Of a stretch of DNA of 64,000 nt, positions 46,990-58,646 are shown piece by piece. Both the position numbers and the translations under genes were made by a program. Origin of the DNA: Capitulum mitella (taxonomy: Eukaryota > Arthropoda > Thecostraca > Pollicipedomorpha > Pollicipedidae); NCBI GenBank assembly GCA_030062745.1, contig CP099849.1, positions 17,049,307 through 17,113,306 of the forward strand. The letters are read 5' to 3'. Under the pieces are notes generated by a model. It did not search any database. It saw only the letters and a program-made list of their open reading frames with translations, and was not told the DNA's origin. How positions within the stretch are numbered: position 1 is the stretch's first letter; the number at the start of each line of letters is the position of its first letter.

Positions 46990-49060
46990 GGTGCTTCTGT
47001 GGCGGCCAACGGCGGCGCCCATGTTCCTCACTGTCTCCTGCTGTGTCTTCGGCTGTCTGCTAGCGAGATCCGCCTGCTTCTGCAGCAGCAGAAGGCGGCT
47101 GACAACGGTCACTCCATCGGCCATCTCAACGCGTGCTCCTTTACGTCCAGACTTAACGACGTGTGCCGCGCACTGCACCGTGGACGGTTGGATGTTTTGT
47201 GCCTATCAGAGACCTGACTGTCAGAGGATGTTCTCGACGCCATCTTCCTCGTGCCTGGTTACAAGCTGCTAAGAGCGACCGCCCGGGGGTCGTCGAGGCG
47301 GTGATGTTGCCATTCTGGTCTCGAAGGATCTGCGCGCAGGGCGGCTTCATGACTCTAGTGCAGGTGACCCTGGCGTTGAGGCCCTCTGGCTGTCGGTCTG
47401 CAGCGCCGGCCGGGCGACTGTAGTGACTGGCGCCATCTACCGCCCACCTGGTGCTGTGACGGCGAACTAGTGATTCGCGCCATCTACCGACCACCTGGTG
47501 CTCTGACGGCGAACATCCCCGGAGGTGTTCGATGTCAGCTGGAGGTGGCGCTGGCTACCGGCAAACATGCGTATGCCCTCGGATATCTGAACGAAAATCT
47601 TTCATTTTTCGACTCCGCTAACTGACGCAAATTCAACTGGATTATAAATGACCTTACCTTAACCCAGGTTATTTCGGAAAGCATATATCCTTGTCACTCA
47701 CCATCCCTCCTCAATCTAGCCGCGACGAGCGCACCTGTGACTACCTTCCGTGCTCGTGTCTACTCCCGTCCCGTTGCCGACAACTATCTCATCATCATCC
47801 AGTCTCCTACCCCCAAGTATGCAACCCTCCGGCTACTTTCCGATCTCGACCTTGCCACAGAGTCGACTGGAATGCCTTTTCTCTCCACATTCTGCTGCTG
47901 ACTGGGGATGTGTTTGCTCGACCGCCGACGTTAGTACCAAGCTTTCGATTTTTTATGAAAACTTGGAGCCTCGTTGCTGACACCCACTGCTTACTACTTC
48001 AAGACGTGAGCGGCGGTCTGCCTGCCCTTGGCTGCGTGACAGAGCGGCCAGAGCAGTAATGGTGGAGCGTGGCGCCGCGCGGCGGGTGTGCACCGTCACG
48101 CACTCAGTGGCTGATGCACCCAGGGGGAGGCGTATCGTCGGCTGCGCAACATGGCAAAGGTGCTATTAACTCGAGCGCGAAGGTTTTTCTTGTTCCAGCT
48201 GCTTCAGGGAGACGTGAAGAGATTTTGGGCTCGTATTAAGCAGTTCCGCGTGACTTTTTCTGCGCGCTACTCGGCGGGAAATGAAGGCCGACCAATTTAA
48301 CACACACTGCTGGTGTCGGTGCCCGCGTTGCTGCTGGTGCTTCGCCTCAGGCACGTGCTTCGGGTGCCCCTCCCTCCGACTTGCGACCGCACAGAGTGTG
48401 TGCTTCCGGTTTTGCCCCGCACTGTGTCACGTTACCCGAGCTGCGCGTGCCATCAGCCGGCCGAGCTCCTCCGGGGCCGCCGGTGTCGACGGATTGCCCA
48501 GTTTCGCAATCAGGAGCTGCCCTCTCGCCATCGCCCCCTCATCCTTCATCTTGTGACCTCCTCCATATCACCCTTACTTTTCCAGAAGCGTGGAAAGTTG
48601 CCATTTTTACCTCCGTTCACAAGTCTGGAGACACTTCTAATCCCGGTAACTTTCTGCCCATCTCGATCCTCCCTGCCGTCTCCAAAATCCTCAAGAAAAT
48701 CGATTGTTATCAGCTCATTTCCTACATCATCAATAATTATAACAATAACTATTCCCCTTCCCAATATGCCTGTCGCCCATCCCACTCCACCGAAGACGCT
48801 CTCCTCGGCGTTTTCGAACGGGCGGCCCGGAGGATCGACGTCGGTCACTTAGCGCCACTCCCTTCGATCGACCTGAGCAGGGCGTTCGACAGCGACGACC
48901 ACTCGATGCTGCTGAGCAAGCTCGAATGCTGCGGTATCTCTTTCAGTTCATTCAGCAGCTACCTATCAGGCTGTTTCAAGTTTATCCGTGGCGGCCGGAA
49001 GCACGTCCTTCCCGTCCAGCTGTTTATGAGCTGTTATGATCAGAATCATGCTGGGGCGTG
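46990..49060 (+). mobile_element. CR1/L2-like LINE, endonuclease and first part of the RT, 3' half missing
   Basis: The endonuclease starts with IGHLNACSFTSRLNDV and LDVLCLSET (47,118-47,216), the usual HLNxRSLxxKLD and PDVLCLSET block of CR1/L2 elements. VPGYKLLRA, AIYRPPGA and WIINDLTLTQVISES follow. The linker is at ARRFFLFQLLQGDVKRFWAR (about 48,175-48,235). RT: FPEAWKVAIFTSVHKSGD, NNYSPSQYACRPSHSTEDAL and LPSIDLSRAFDS (48,560-48,890). Similarity stops near 49,020-49,060 before any YADD box. Several frameshifts and stops. LINE copies are usually 5'-truncated, so this one has lost its 3' part by later rearrangement. Confidence 0.8.
47420..47511 (+). repeat. local duplication of about 46 bp in the CR1/L2 endonuclease
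   Basis: CGCCATCTACCGCCCACCTG near 47,429 and CGCCATCTACCGACCACCTG near 47,475 each precede GTGCTGTGACGGCGAAC / GTGCTCTGACGGCGAAC, so the AIYRPPGA segment is present twice. Confidence 0.85.
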
Positions 49061-49540
49061 GACACGATTTCGATAAGGAGTGAGCCAGTGCAAACCTAGC
49101 CCCCTTCGAAACTGAAAACTCCTCAGATTTCAGCCGCTTTGTTTTCGAGTTAAGTTTTATTCATTGCATTTTTCACTATGGGCAAGACGCACAAATAATG
49201 CGGATTTAATTCAACGACTTTGGCCACACATGTAAAATTTGGTAGCCTGAGGAGTCAAGATTTCGTCTGGGCGAGGGAACAAGGGGAGCAAATCGGATTT
49301 GACAACAAATGCAGCCTAAGTGAGGGGGCAACGAATGGGGAGCCCAAAAAATCTGATGTGGTTCGAATCATATCAGGATGTAAAACGGCCGCTGATGACA
49401 AAAAACGATGGCTGTAAGGGGTATCACAACACAAGATTATGAATGACAGTAAAGTCTGTAAAATAAATGGGTACGTTTATACAATAAATGCAGTGTTTTA
49501 TGTGGAACCATGCGATTTTTCCAAAAGCGAAGGCAGTACA
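49061..49540. other. no recognised gene
   Basis: Anonymous; the open frame at 49,220-49,417 has no recognisable domain. Confidence 0.4.
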
Positions 49541-50000
49541 AAAGTTAGGTAGGCAGGAGCGTCTTTACAGACAAGCAGGGCCCCCTTTGGACTCTAGAGG
49601 AAACCTTTTACAGGCGAGCGCTGAGCCTCTGCTGGCCAGCAGGAGCCTTCTTACAGACCGAAAGGAAGTCCCTCCAGAGGCCGACAGGCGCCCTTTGTAA
49701 GCCGGTATGGGGCCCTCTTCAGACAAGCAATAAATCACCTACAAGTTAACAGGGGGTCCTAAGCGTTCATTTAGATCACGGGCCTGTTCATGGCACATTA
49801 AGCCATTGTATAGATTTGTAAACCTTTTTCGATGGTTAGAATATCTGTTTTGGACAGCGTAAGACGCCCTGCGACGCCTCACGCTATCCAGAGCTCTGGG
49901 ACTTCCTGTCCCAGTGTCCCGCTCGGCCGCCAAAGGGTCCACTTGGACTGCAGGCGGTGGATCATGGTCCCTTCCCCCTTGACTACGTTATTGCCGTTAG
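49541..50000. repeat. second copy of the 21-22.8 kb repeat, without element A1
   Basis: 49,560-49,830 corresponds to 21,190-21,430, and 49,850-49,995 (TTTTGGACAGCGTAAGACGC, CTTGACTACG) to 22,680-22,830. The two halves are contiguous here but separated by A1 in the first locus, so this copy approximates the pre-insertion arrangement. Confidence 0.65.
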
Positions 50001-52390
50001 ACTTTCCTGACGTCCTCCACAGCTGAACCAGTTGGTGTGCAATTACTTTTTGACACACCCGATCCCGCCTTTCTTGGTCCCTGATTCCACGAACGACCTT
50101 CGACTTATTGTTCAATCTGAGCGCGCTGACGACCACTAATTCTCCATAATGATCAGCCTTTAAACTGATTCTGGTCGCTGGCTTGTAAGCAGCAAGGTTT
50201 TTAATATCACCACTGGCAACATATCGGTTTTCGCAACCAAATAGATGCCCCCAATTTCAGTGTTACTTTATTCTGCCTATGCGCTGCAAGCACGGATGTT
50301 CAACAGCGGGGAAGTAGCCGACATGTTCACAGCATTGCAAGCCACAGTTTGTTCCGATATTGTAAAGAAATCCGCCAGGACGCAGATGATCGTGCTACAT
50401 AGCAGGTTTCTTTCTTGCCGCTAGATGGCAGGCCGGCGCGTAAGCATTCGCGTAACGAGTGATTTTCTTTTTTCGCGCAAGCATGCGCAAAAGTTTTCAA
50501 TCGGACATGATAAAGGAAGCCCTAAGGACTCGAAAAACCCGTGATAATATGTGAGTTTTTTAATTGCCTCCACAAACGTAACTTTTCTCGGCAACATTGT
50601 CTTTAAGAACATTCGTCGATTTCATTGAACATAGGATATGACCAGAATTATATTTTCCCCAACGGAGATGTCCAACCAGGCTACATGGACTAACGTTACT
50701 AAAAGACACAAGCTCGACCACTGTAGCTTACTGCTTAAATGTTATGAATTGTTTAAATACCAGCGCGTAAGTGACATCCAAAGAAGCCCAATGAAATAAC
50801 CGTTTTAGCATGCAATTGTTCCCTTGCAATAAAACCCAAGTTTCCTCCTCATGACGGGAATATGCCAGGTCCTTTGTTAAAATAAATGACATATTTGAAT
50901 TTTGCGGGCAATTTGACTCACAACATTACTCGAAATTTCTTAATCCAATAAGTGTCATTTTTATGATGTTTTCATTTTTATTACTTAAGTCGGTCTTTAT
51001 CGGGATCTAGCCCATAGTAGTTTTGACACGTCAAAAACGGTAAATATTCAACGCAAGGGGGACATGGCCCTTTTGTCCGTCTTCCTTGGCCACGTCCAAG
51101 GAGTGATGAGATCACGGCGATCCGTCACATGATGGTCCAGGGCCTCATCTCACACGTTAATTGGAGGTCATCTCCCGTAGTGAAGTCGCGAGCCCTCCCC
51201 CCCACAGTCAAGGCAAAATTTGGTAACTGGGGAAGGGGCAGTTGGAATGCTCGGAATCATAAAATGTAATACAGGGTTTTCTGTGGAGACGGCCATTTTT
51301 TCAAATGCTAAGTCAGTGCAAAAATGCCTCGTCCATTCATTTTTTCAGCTACGCTTGTATTACTTCTGGCAGTGCATACAAACACAGGGTTATGGACGCC
51401 AATAAAATCTGCAAAAAATGGGTACGCTTATACAATAAATGCAGTGTTTTCTGTGGGAACATGAAATTTTTCCAAATGCGAAGTCAGTACAAAAGTGCTT
51501 CGTGTATCAATCTTACGTACGCTTGAATCGCCGGTGGTAGTGTATGTACATCACATATGCTGATAACATCTGTTACGTTGCAATAACACCGAAAAAAAAT
51601 CCAAAGCAATGCGGCCGATATGTGAGGGGAAAAGGGTAGTTAGTAAGTTAGAGGCAGGGGAAAAACGGGGTCTAAAAAAACATAATAATTTCTTCGCAGC
51701 CATACCAGAAACCAGGACTGACCAGTCTTAAAGTGGTCTACTTCTGGGGAATTCCTTTTTTCAAACCATGCATTTTTACCTCCAAAATAACTGTTCTTTG
51801 CAGCTGCCTGCATTCTCACTAGGCACATGCTCGTTCCAAGCAGACCAACCGAACATGCTTAGAGCTGGCTGAAAAGCAAAATGGCCTGATTTGACCCCAC
51901 ATGGCCTGTAGCACCTCTTGGCGCAAACGTCATAATTGTCCCAAAGTCAGCAATTTTCTTAGAAGTGCAACCAAATTCACTGACATGCCTGGTTCGATTT
52001 CAGGGCATATCGTATCGCGCCTTTCTTCGACAAACAGACGAAACACACAGTTCTGAACGAAGTCGCGAATCATGCGTATCGCGAAAAGAGTAGCGTTCAT
52101 AGCGTTCCTCCATCTCACAGTTTACACAGGGAACTCAGTTAGGACAAATTTGAAACTTTTTTATCTTTCCTCCCACCTAAGGGCTAGTTTATTAGCTCAC
52201 TGACGTACATCACTAATTGCATTACACTGACCTCTCATACTACTGCATACTCCTGCTCATACATCTCATACTCACATTGATACATACAAACACAATTTCA
52301 TACACATTCGCCTCTCACCGTCCACTACACAGTCACCAACTAACAAGAGGATCTGTACATCTCCCAAGTTAGACCACTTTTTGATCCATT
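50001..52390. other. no recognised gene
   Basis: Anonymous, AT-rich. A direct repeat of about 130 bp is suggested by ACAATAAATGCAGTGTTTTM and TGTGGRAACATG at 49,480-49,510 and 51,435-51,465 and partly near 51,265-51,300. Confidence 0.4.
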
Positions 52391-52394
52391 TGCG

Positions 52395-54030
52395 TTATGC
52401 ACCCCGTAACGAAGCTCCCAAATATTCCGTTTCAATATCAACTTTCAATTTTTGCTTAACTTCTTCTAGACACAAATTTGCACTTCTCGAGGTGACGCAT
52501 TTGACCAGAATAATAACATGGTTAACCAGCTGTGTATTGCCAAGCCCAAGCATGATATCCTTCTCCTGAAGCATACTCGAATGATCAGTTTCCGTTTCGA
52601 CCAGCCAATTATTAACGGCAATCCATAACTCTTGAACGCGTTCACAACTCCAGAATTTATGTCGCAAAGCCTCTCGGACTGATCTGCACCAGGAGCAAGT
52701 GTCGGAATCGGTAATCCCAATTTTTTTTCAGCATCGACTTCGTTACATGAGTCTTCGTGGCTATTTTGTAATGTAATGCTCGGTATAAAGAGAAAGAGGA
52801 CGCCTCAACCACACTTTTATAGACGTCTGGCCATTCTATCTCGTTGTGTCGGTATTGCTCCTCCCACGGCTTTTCCCAAGAATGTGTATTAGAATTAATA
52901 CCATTCCACAACACCAAGAATTAATACCATTCCATAATACCAAGAATTATGACATTTGTGCGTAAGAAGAAACTCAGAAATATTTCGCGCCGGTCGTTTC
53001 TTGCAATAGTTTGCAAATGACAGGGTGTATGACTGGGTTTTGGCTTTTAGTTTTTGGTCCGCTTTTCCATTGTGTTGGCATACTGTTAACCAACGCAGAA
53101 TAATAAAAAATTATTCCGGAATAAGCGTACGTTTCCTTAATGTTCTCGTACGTCATAGCCCTTCCATCGTCATCGAAAACATCGTTGAAATATCTAAGAC
53201 CCTTTCTACCCCAGGAAGATATGCAGTTTGTCTTGAATTTTGACATATCTGAGTACCGCAACAGACACGCATTCCAGTCATCTGGCAATATCTCGTATGC
53301 ACCGGAAAACTCACTAAATGCTTTCATAACACCCTGCCAGAAGTAACTACCAACATTTTTGAAAGCTTTATAAGCGAAGTACGATTTCTATCCCAAATGC
53401 TCTGGCCGTTACTTACATTTCCTTCGAAGACTTGTACCCAACTATAGGTTGACGTGAGATCGCGCCTGGCCCAAGTTATCTTTAATGCATTAATAAACAA
53501 CATTATGTCAGTGATACCCAAACTACCTCATCTCATCTTCTGTATCAAGCTTTTACGCTTAATCCGCTCTGTCTTCCCGCTCCAGAGAAATTTGAACAGT
53601 AAAGAATTCAACCGCTGAATATAACATGCGCTGGGGTTGGTCAACACCAGGAATAAATGAGTGAGTTTCGAGAGCAAAAGTGACTTAACAATGGTTATTC
53701 TGCCAAGCAACGACAGCTTTCGCTTTGACCAGCTTTTTATCATTGCCTGCAGTTCTTTTCCTTGGACCAAAAGTTCATTTCACTTATTGTTTTTTCATCT
53801 GCATTTTTAAAAATTGTCCCAAGGACTTTCATCCTCGTCACCCAGTTGATGGGGGATTCTGTGCTCATATAATCCATATCCCTATGTTTCCCTACCCACA
53901 TCGCTTTCACCTTGCTGATGTTAGAAGCGAGACCAGAAAATTTAGCCAAGTCGGGAAATAATTCTCGACAGCTGTCCTCTGAGCCATCAAGCATGCACGA
54001 TGTGTCATCAGCGTAACACTACAGTTTGAA
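52395..54030 (-). mobile_element. Tx1/L1-like LINE, RT palm to C-terminus, 5'-truncated
   Basis: On the minus strand YADDTSCM at about 54,015-53,990 is the catalytic box. Then GLASNISKVKAMWVG, WSKRKLSLLGRITIVKSLLL (about 53,725) and LLFKFLWSGKTERIKRK (about 53,600) cover the thumb. Further down, TCSWCRSVREALRHKFWSC (about 52,700-52,635) is the C-terminal CxxC...HxxxxC knuckle of this group. One frameshift lies near 53,740 and several more downstream. All sequence upstream of YADD is missing, the usual result of incomplete reverse transcription. Confidence 0.8.
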
Positions 54031-54900
54031 TTCCTTGTGTCCTGCCTTAAAACCTGATGTCCAGATTCCGGTCAATTTTTCCTAGAAGACAGTCGATCAC
54101 CAGTAAAAATAGATAACAGCTTACAAATCTGGAACTTGGTCCGAACACCCTCTGCTCTTCTTCGGAACTAAGACGACATTACATATATTGGGAACACGTC
54201 AGCTGCTCCCGACAAACTGCATTGTCCTTCCTCCAAACACTTACCTGACACTACGCTCCAATTCATTTTACAACCATTCAACGACCTTTGAGTATCACAT
54301 ATAGTCCCAGGCTCATGGAAGACGTTCACTGTATTTCCACTCCCTAAACCTGGAAAAGCTACCCTGCAAATTTTAGACTGATTGGTCAAACTAGCTGCGT
54401 TGGAAAGACTTCCGAAGAAATGGCTGTGAAGGGGTTGGCCCGGTTTTTAGAAAAGGAACACATATGCAGGAGACAGCGAAGCTACACTCAGCAAATCCGA
54501 CACAATACAAAACAGTTTTATACGACTGGTGGTAGGAGCAATGAAAACCTCACCTACCATTGCCCTGCAACTGGGCACCATGATATCACCATTAATCATA
54601 TGCAGAGCTGAGCTCACTTTGGAACATTGCCGTAAGATTCATTTTACCTATCATCCCGTAAATATGTTTTCAAATACTACCCAACTTACATCACAGCTAT
54701 GTCGGGACAGTAAAGAGACAAACTGGTCTTCCCGTAGCATCACGCATCAGACTTTTTCTCAAGCTAGTCATTTTCACGAACCGCACATCGTTCGTCTCCC
54801 GGCTGTGACCGCCATGGCAGTTGTCTGAAAAGGACAAAGCTTATTCATGAAAGCGAAGACCTATTAACCTAACGAGAAATGCTAAAACGTCATAAGAGCT
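54031..54900. other. no recognised feature
   Basis: May include weak LINE remnants; nothing definite. Confidence 0.35.
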
Positions 54901-54939
54901 CCGAAGCTAAACATCGGCACTGCCATTTCGTTTCTACGC

Positions 54940-55930
54940 ATGAACCCAAAGGTGGCGATCTCACGGCAAACGCAGCGATATGTGGTAAGTGTACCATACC
55001 AAAGAGGCTGTCGGACTACACTTCCATTTTATAGCCGAGCTACGCGCCATTTTTTGGCACTGAGTTTTGTCAAGTCTAACAAAGTAGGAGGGCGTTTATC
55101 TGCAGTGAATCACTCTTCTCTGTGCAGTCTGTCATCTCTGATCCATGATCTTTTTTTAAACATTCATATGGTACAACTCCACCAGAGGCTAAGATAAAGT
55201 GCGGTTTTTATTGGTTCCAGACAGGCACGTTGCCAGGATTTTCCTAAGGGGGAGGCAAATGGCAAATTTTGTCATATGCCACAGGCATATGACGAAATGT
55301 GCAAGAAAAGGCACCAAGGAAGACACAAAATGCTTGTTTTTGCAACATATATATGGTCACTATTACGTATTCGTGTGAAATCCCCATGTTCCTAATGTAG
55401 ACCGCATGGATCAGGGGGGGGGCATGGCCCCCATGCCCCCCCCCCTTTGGCTACGTCCCTGATTCCAGATCATAGCGGCATTGCAGGAAATGAGCAAGCG
55501 GACCGAGAGGCAGTAAATGCTCTGGCATTGGCAGATGTAACTACCGTGCCATCAGACTCTTCATACACTATGACGTCCACTCACAGAACTGGCATGGCAA
55601 ACTGGCACGAACAATGGGTCAATAAATACCATTAGACACAAGCAAACACACGATATGAAACAAGATATAGTTAAATGGGTTTCTGCGTCCAGCAAGAGGA
55701 GGCAGGAAGCTGTTTTAGTTCACCTCCGTATTGGCCACACGTGGCTCACATACGATGTCATATTCTCTCATGAACTTATTCAACCTGACGCAGGGCCTAT
55801 TTTAAGGAAAAATGACTGCGGGGGCAATTCTGCGAACGAGGGGCAACGAGGGGCTGAGACCACCCCCTCCCCCGGCATTTCCGTTCTCCTTGTTAAATTT
55901 TAACCACTTTATATATACGTACATATACAT
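54940..55930 (+). pseudogene. I/Jockey-type RNase H fragment, interrupted by a MITE
   Basis: IAELRAIFWH (about 55,030-55,060) is the RNase H segment around the conserved Glu. SSLIHDLFLNIHMVQLHQRL follows, then RFLLVP up to 55,221. After the MITE the frame continues with DHSGIAGNEQADREAVNAL (55,468-55,524) and a tail with WHEQWVNKY. VHLRIGHTWLTYD at about 55,715-55,760 is the typical C-terminal segment. One frameshift lies near 55,060. It is related to, but clearly different from, the RNase H at 12.5-13.1 kb. Confidence 0.8.
55222..55461. mobile_element. 240-bp hAT-type MITE (D2) inside the RNase H fragment
   Basis: GTTCCAGA (55,214-55,221) and ATTCCAGA (55,462-55,469) form an 8-bp duplication with one mismatch. 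The termini are CAGGCACGTTGCCA at the left and CAGGGACGTAGCCA read from the right, matching at 12 of 14 positions. A long C-run (AGGGGGGGGCATGGCCC, CCATGCCCCC) sits inside the right end. The codons for V-P lie on one side and D-H-S-G-I on the other, so the insertion point is certain. Confidence 0.9.
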
Positions 55931-55978
55931 ATACATATATATATACATATGTATATATATACATTGTATATATATATT
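55908..55978. repeat. (TA)n/(TACA)n microsatellite
   Basis: Alternating TATA and TACATATA words. Confidence 0.9.
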
Positions 55979-56505
55979 CCTAAGGAAGGAATATATGTAA
56001 AGGCGAATTATGATGAGGACTTTTCCAGAGTGCTGTCTCATTAACTGCGTCTTTGGGAGGAAATCATGCATGCAACATATGGCTTTGGTCCAACATTTTC
56101 AAGCACTGTCACACGAAGATTGCATGTCGCTTGTCTTGGATTTTATTTTTATTTTAGTGAAATTCGCGCCGGCTTTTGTGCATTTCGAGCCCCTTAAAGT
56201 CAAAGAATACTATTCCATCTACCCCCAGCAAGACTTCATGCTCCATGGACTTGTGATCCCTGTGAGATTCAGTCAGGGAGAGGTATGTCTGAAATGCCCC
56301 CAGATACGTTTTGTGTTTCAGTTTTTTTTAACCAAGTGCACGATATGCATAAAAAGTACATCATAGAACTCCTTTTGACACACTGGATCAAAAGACACTT
56401 CACATGCTGTCTCAGGACATAGGTCACTAGCTCTGTCGGTAGCAGTGTGGCTAGGTGGAATGATACTTCAACCCTCTTTGTGGCTTAGGGGTTCTGGCGA
56501 CGATG

Positions 56506-58646
56506 TCATTCGGCGACTTGCAGCAGGTACTGCGTTTGCTTTTCATCCTTCGTCATTACCCCACTGTACACTTGGATAAGAGCCACAGCTCGTTCGGCGA
56601 CGTCGCTGACTAGCGCGAACCCGCGCAGGACTTCCTTGGCGTTCTTAAAGCCAGCTGCTGTCTCCCAATCAGCGGGATCGGCGACAAGGAAGTCCATGTT
56701 GATGCCATAGGTCTTCAGGCTGCCCACCGACTTTGTCGTAATAAAGTCGACGGTGATCTTCCTGGCGCAAACCTCCTTTGCCGCGAGATCTATCTGCGCT
56801 CGCTTGGGCCGACTCTCCGATCCTTGTTGCTGGAGTGCCACGTTCATCCTCCTCTTCATCTCACACGGCACGCCCTCGTCGAAGAACGACACACCAGCCA
56901 GTTCTTCACTGAGGTACCATAACAGGTGATTGTTATAACAAATAGTATGTCGTATATAATGTCATAATGGATAATAGGTGATTGGCGAACTTCTTGGAGA
57001 TCGCCTACAAGATTTCAGCATTCAGATCAGGCTTTGCAGGACAGCCAGGTCGTGCACGGGAGCCTTGTCCGCAGATGAAGAGCAGAACCATGCACTGACG
57101 TACAAAACAACCATGAAAGAGACGAAGCCCTTGAGTGCTCCCAGTTCACTGGGAGTCACGGAGAACTGATGGCGAAGCAGGAAGATCTTGATCCCGTAGA
57201 GCATGCGTTTCATCCATGCACAGTGGAGAGCACCTAGTTGGGGAGCTTAATTCCCCGAGGAGGCTCTTGACCAAAGAGGATGATAGAGACCTCAAAGAAC
57301 TCACCATAATCATCGCTAGGCTGGATTTCGGCGAGCTTCTCATGGCAGAAGGCGACGACACCATCCTTGGAGGACAGAAACGTCTCGGCCACTGCTGGCT
57401 GCAGGTCTTCATGCATCATGGGTTCAAACTTGCTCCGAGCAATGGGCCTCCATCTCTTCTTGAAGCGCTTGAGCAAGGAAATTCCCAGTCCCGAGGACGG
57501 ACCGAAGCGCTTGGAGGAAAGTTCTGTCACAGTTTGAAGATATGATGACGACAAGCGAAGTGAAGGAACTGTCGCCCAAACTTCTGTTAAAGAAACGTGT
57601 TTGCTCCCACAACTTGTCCAGTATTGCTGGAGTGGGTATCGAAGCTCATGCCGACGACTTTATCCGAAACCTCCCAGTCTTCCAGGCAATGAGCGGCAAC
57701 GTCGGCTGACGCTGCTCCAGTCCCGCTTGCAAACTTCGGAACATCGAGGAGCTTGCAGGCACTTCTTGGACCGGTTACAGTGGCAGGGAGTCGACCCACT
57801 TTTTCCTTTCTATCGTTAGGTAACAGTTTGCCGTCCCAGTGGACCACCAGGCTGGGTGGCAGGGAGAAAGAATGCTAGATTTCGTCCGCAATGGCTTTTC
57901 TCTGCGATCTACGCGCCCGCCTGGTCGAGCTTCTGTGATCGCCAATTCAGAGGAGCTGTGGCCGAGGGCCGAGGCCGTCGCCGATAGGAAGTGGATTGCA
58001 GAGCAATCATTGAGCCTGGTCCGATCGAGGGCTGCTGCCAGACCAGGAGTGACGATGTTCTGGGCTCTCTTACAGGGCTGTCTTGATCTGTCAGCTCTGT
58101 GTTGTCGGTAGACGAGCATTCCAGTTGGACAGTTGTCTCCTGCTCGCTCTGCGTTTCAGTTTAACGGCGGGCCCTTTAAAGCTTCGGCCTACTGTTGTTG
58201 AAGAGCTCGCTCCTCCTTCTCAGAAAGAAACTTATCGAATAACACCATGACGCCTCGACGACCTGGCCCTCTTTCGGCCTGGAGAAGAAGAGAATCTTTC
58301 TCCCCTTGGTTTTGATGGTCTTGATGGTGCCGACAATGGCAACGTCACAAAGGTTTTTGAGGTTGTCTCTAAATTCATTCTTTTTGTGAATTTCCGGGGT
58401 GGACCTCCAGCATTTGCCTTTGATGACATCTCGGTACTGGTCAAGCTTCCTCTTGGGCTTCTTTATGACGCTCCGCGCCAGTGTAGTGAGAATAAGGGCT
58501 TTGTTCCACGCCCTCATCACTTCGCGGACGACGTGTTTTGACCGCCCTCTGGGTGAGCCTATCCACACGGTGGGACTGAAAACATTGCTGCAGCACTTCT
58601 CACCGCGAAGGCAGTTTGTTTCCTGGCACTGATTCGACCGGAGCAC
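56506..58646 (-). pseudogene. decayed transposase-like gene, unclassified family (copy 2, nearly complete)
   Basis: On the minus strand the pieces in order are: KKNEFRDNLKNLCDVA (about 58,385); VTPGLAAALDRTRLND and LSATASALGHSSSELAI (about 58,045-57,950); VHWDGKLLP (about 57,840); GMSFDTHSSNTGQVVGA (about 57,655-57,605); RFGPSSGLGISLLKRFKKRW (about 57,500-57,440); then FLLRHQFSVTPSELGALKGF and a C-terminal part ending AVALIQVYSGVMTKDEKQT (56,590-56,530). Six frames are needed. Copy 1 (11.2-12.1 kb) shares the first half. The conserved Asp of SFDT and the order resemble a DDE-type transposase of invertebrates, but I cannot place it in a named superfamily; termini are not visible. Confidence 0.65.
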
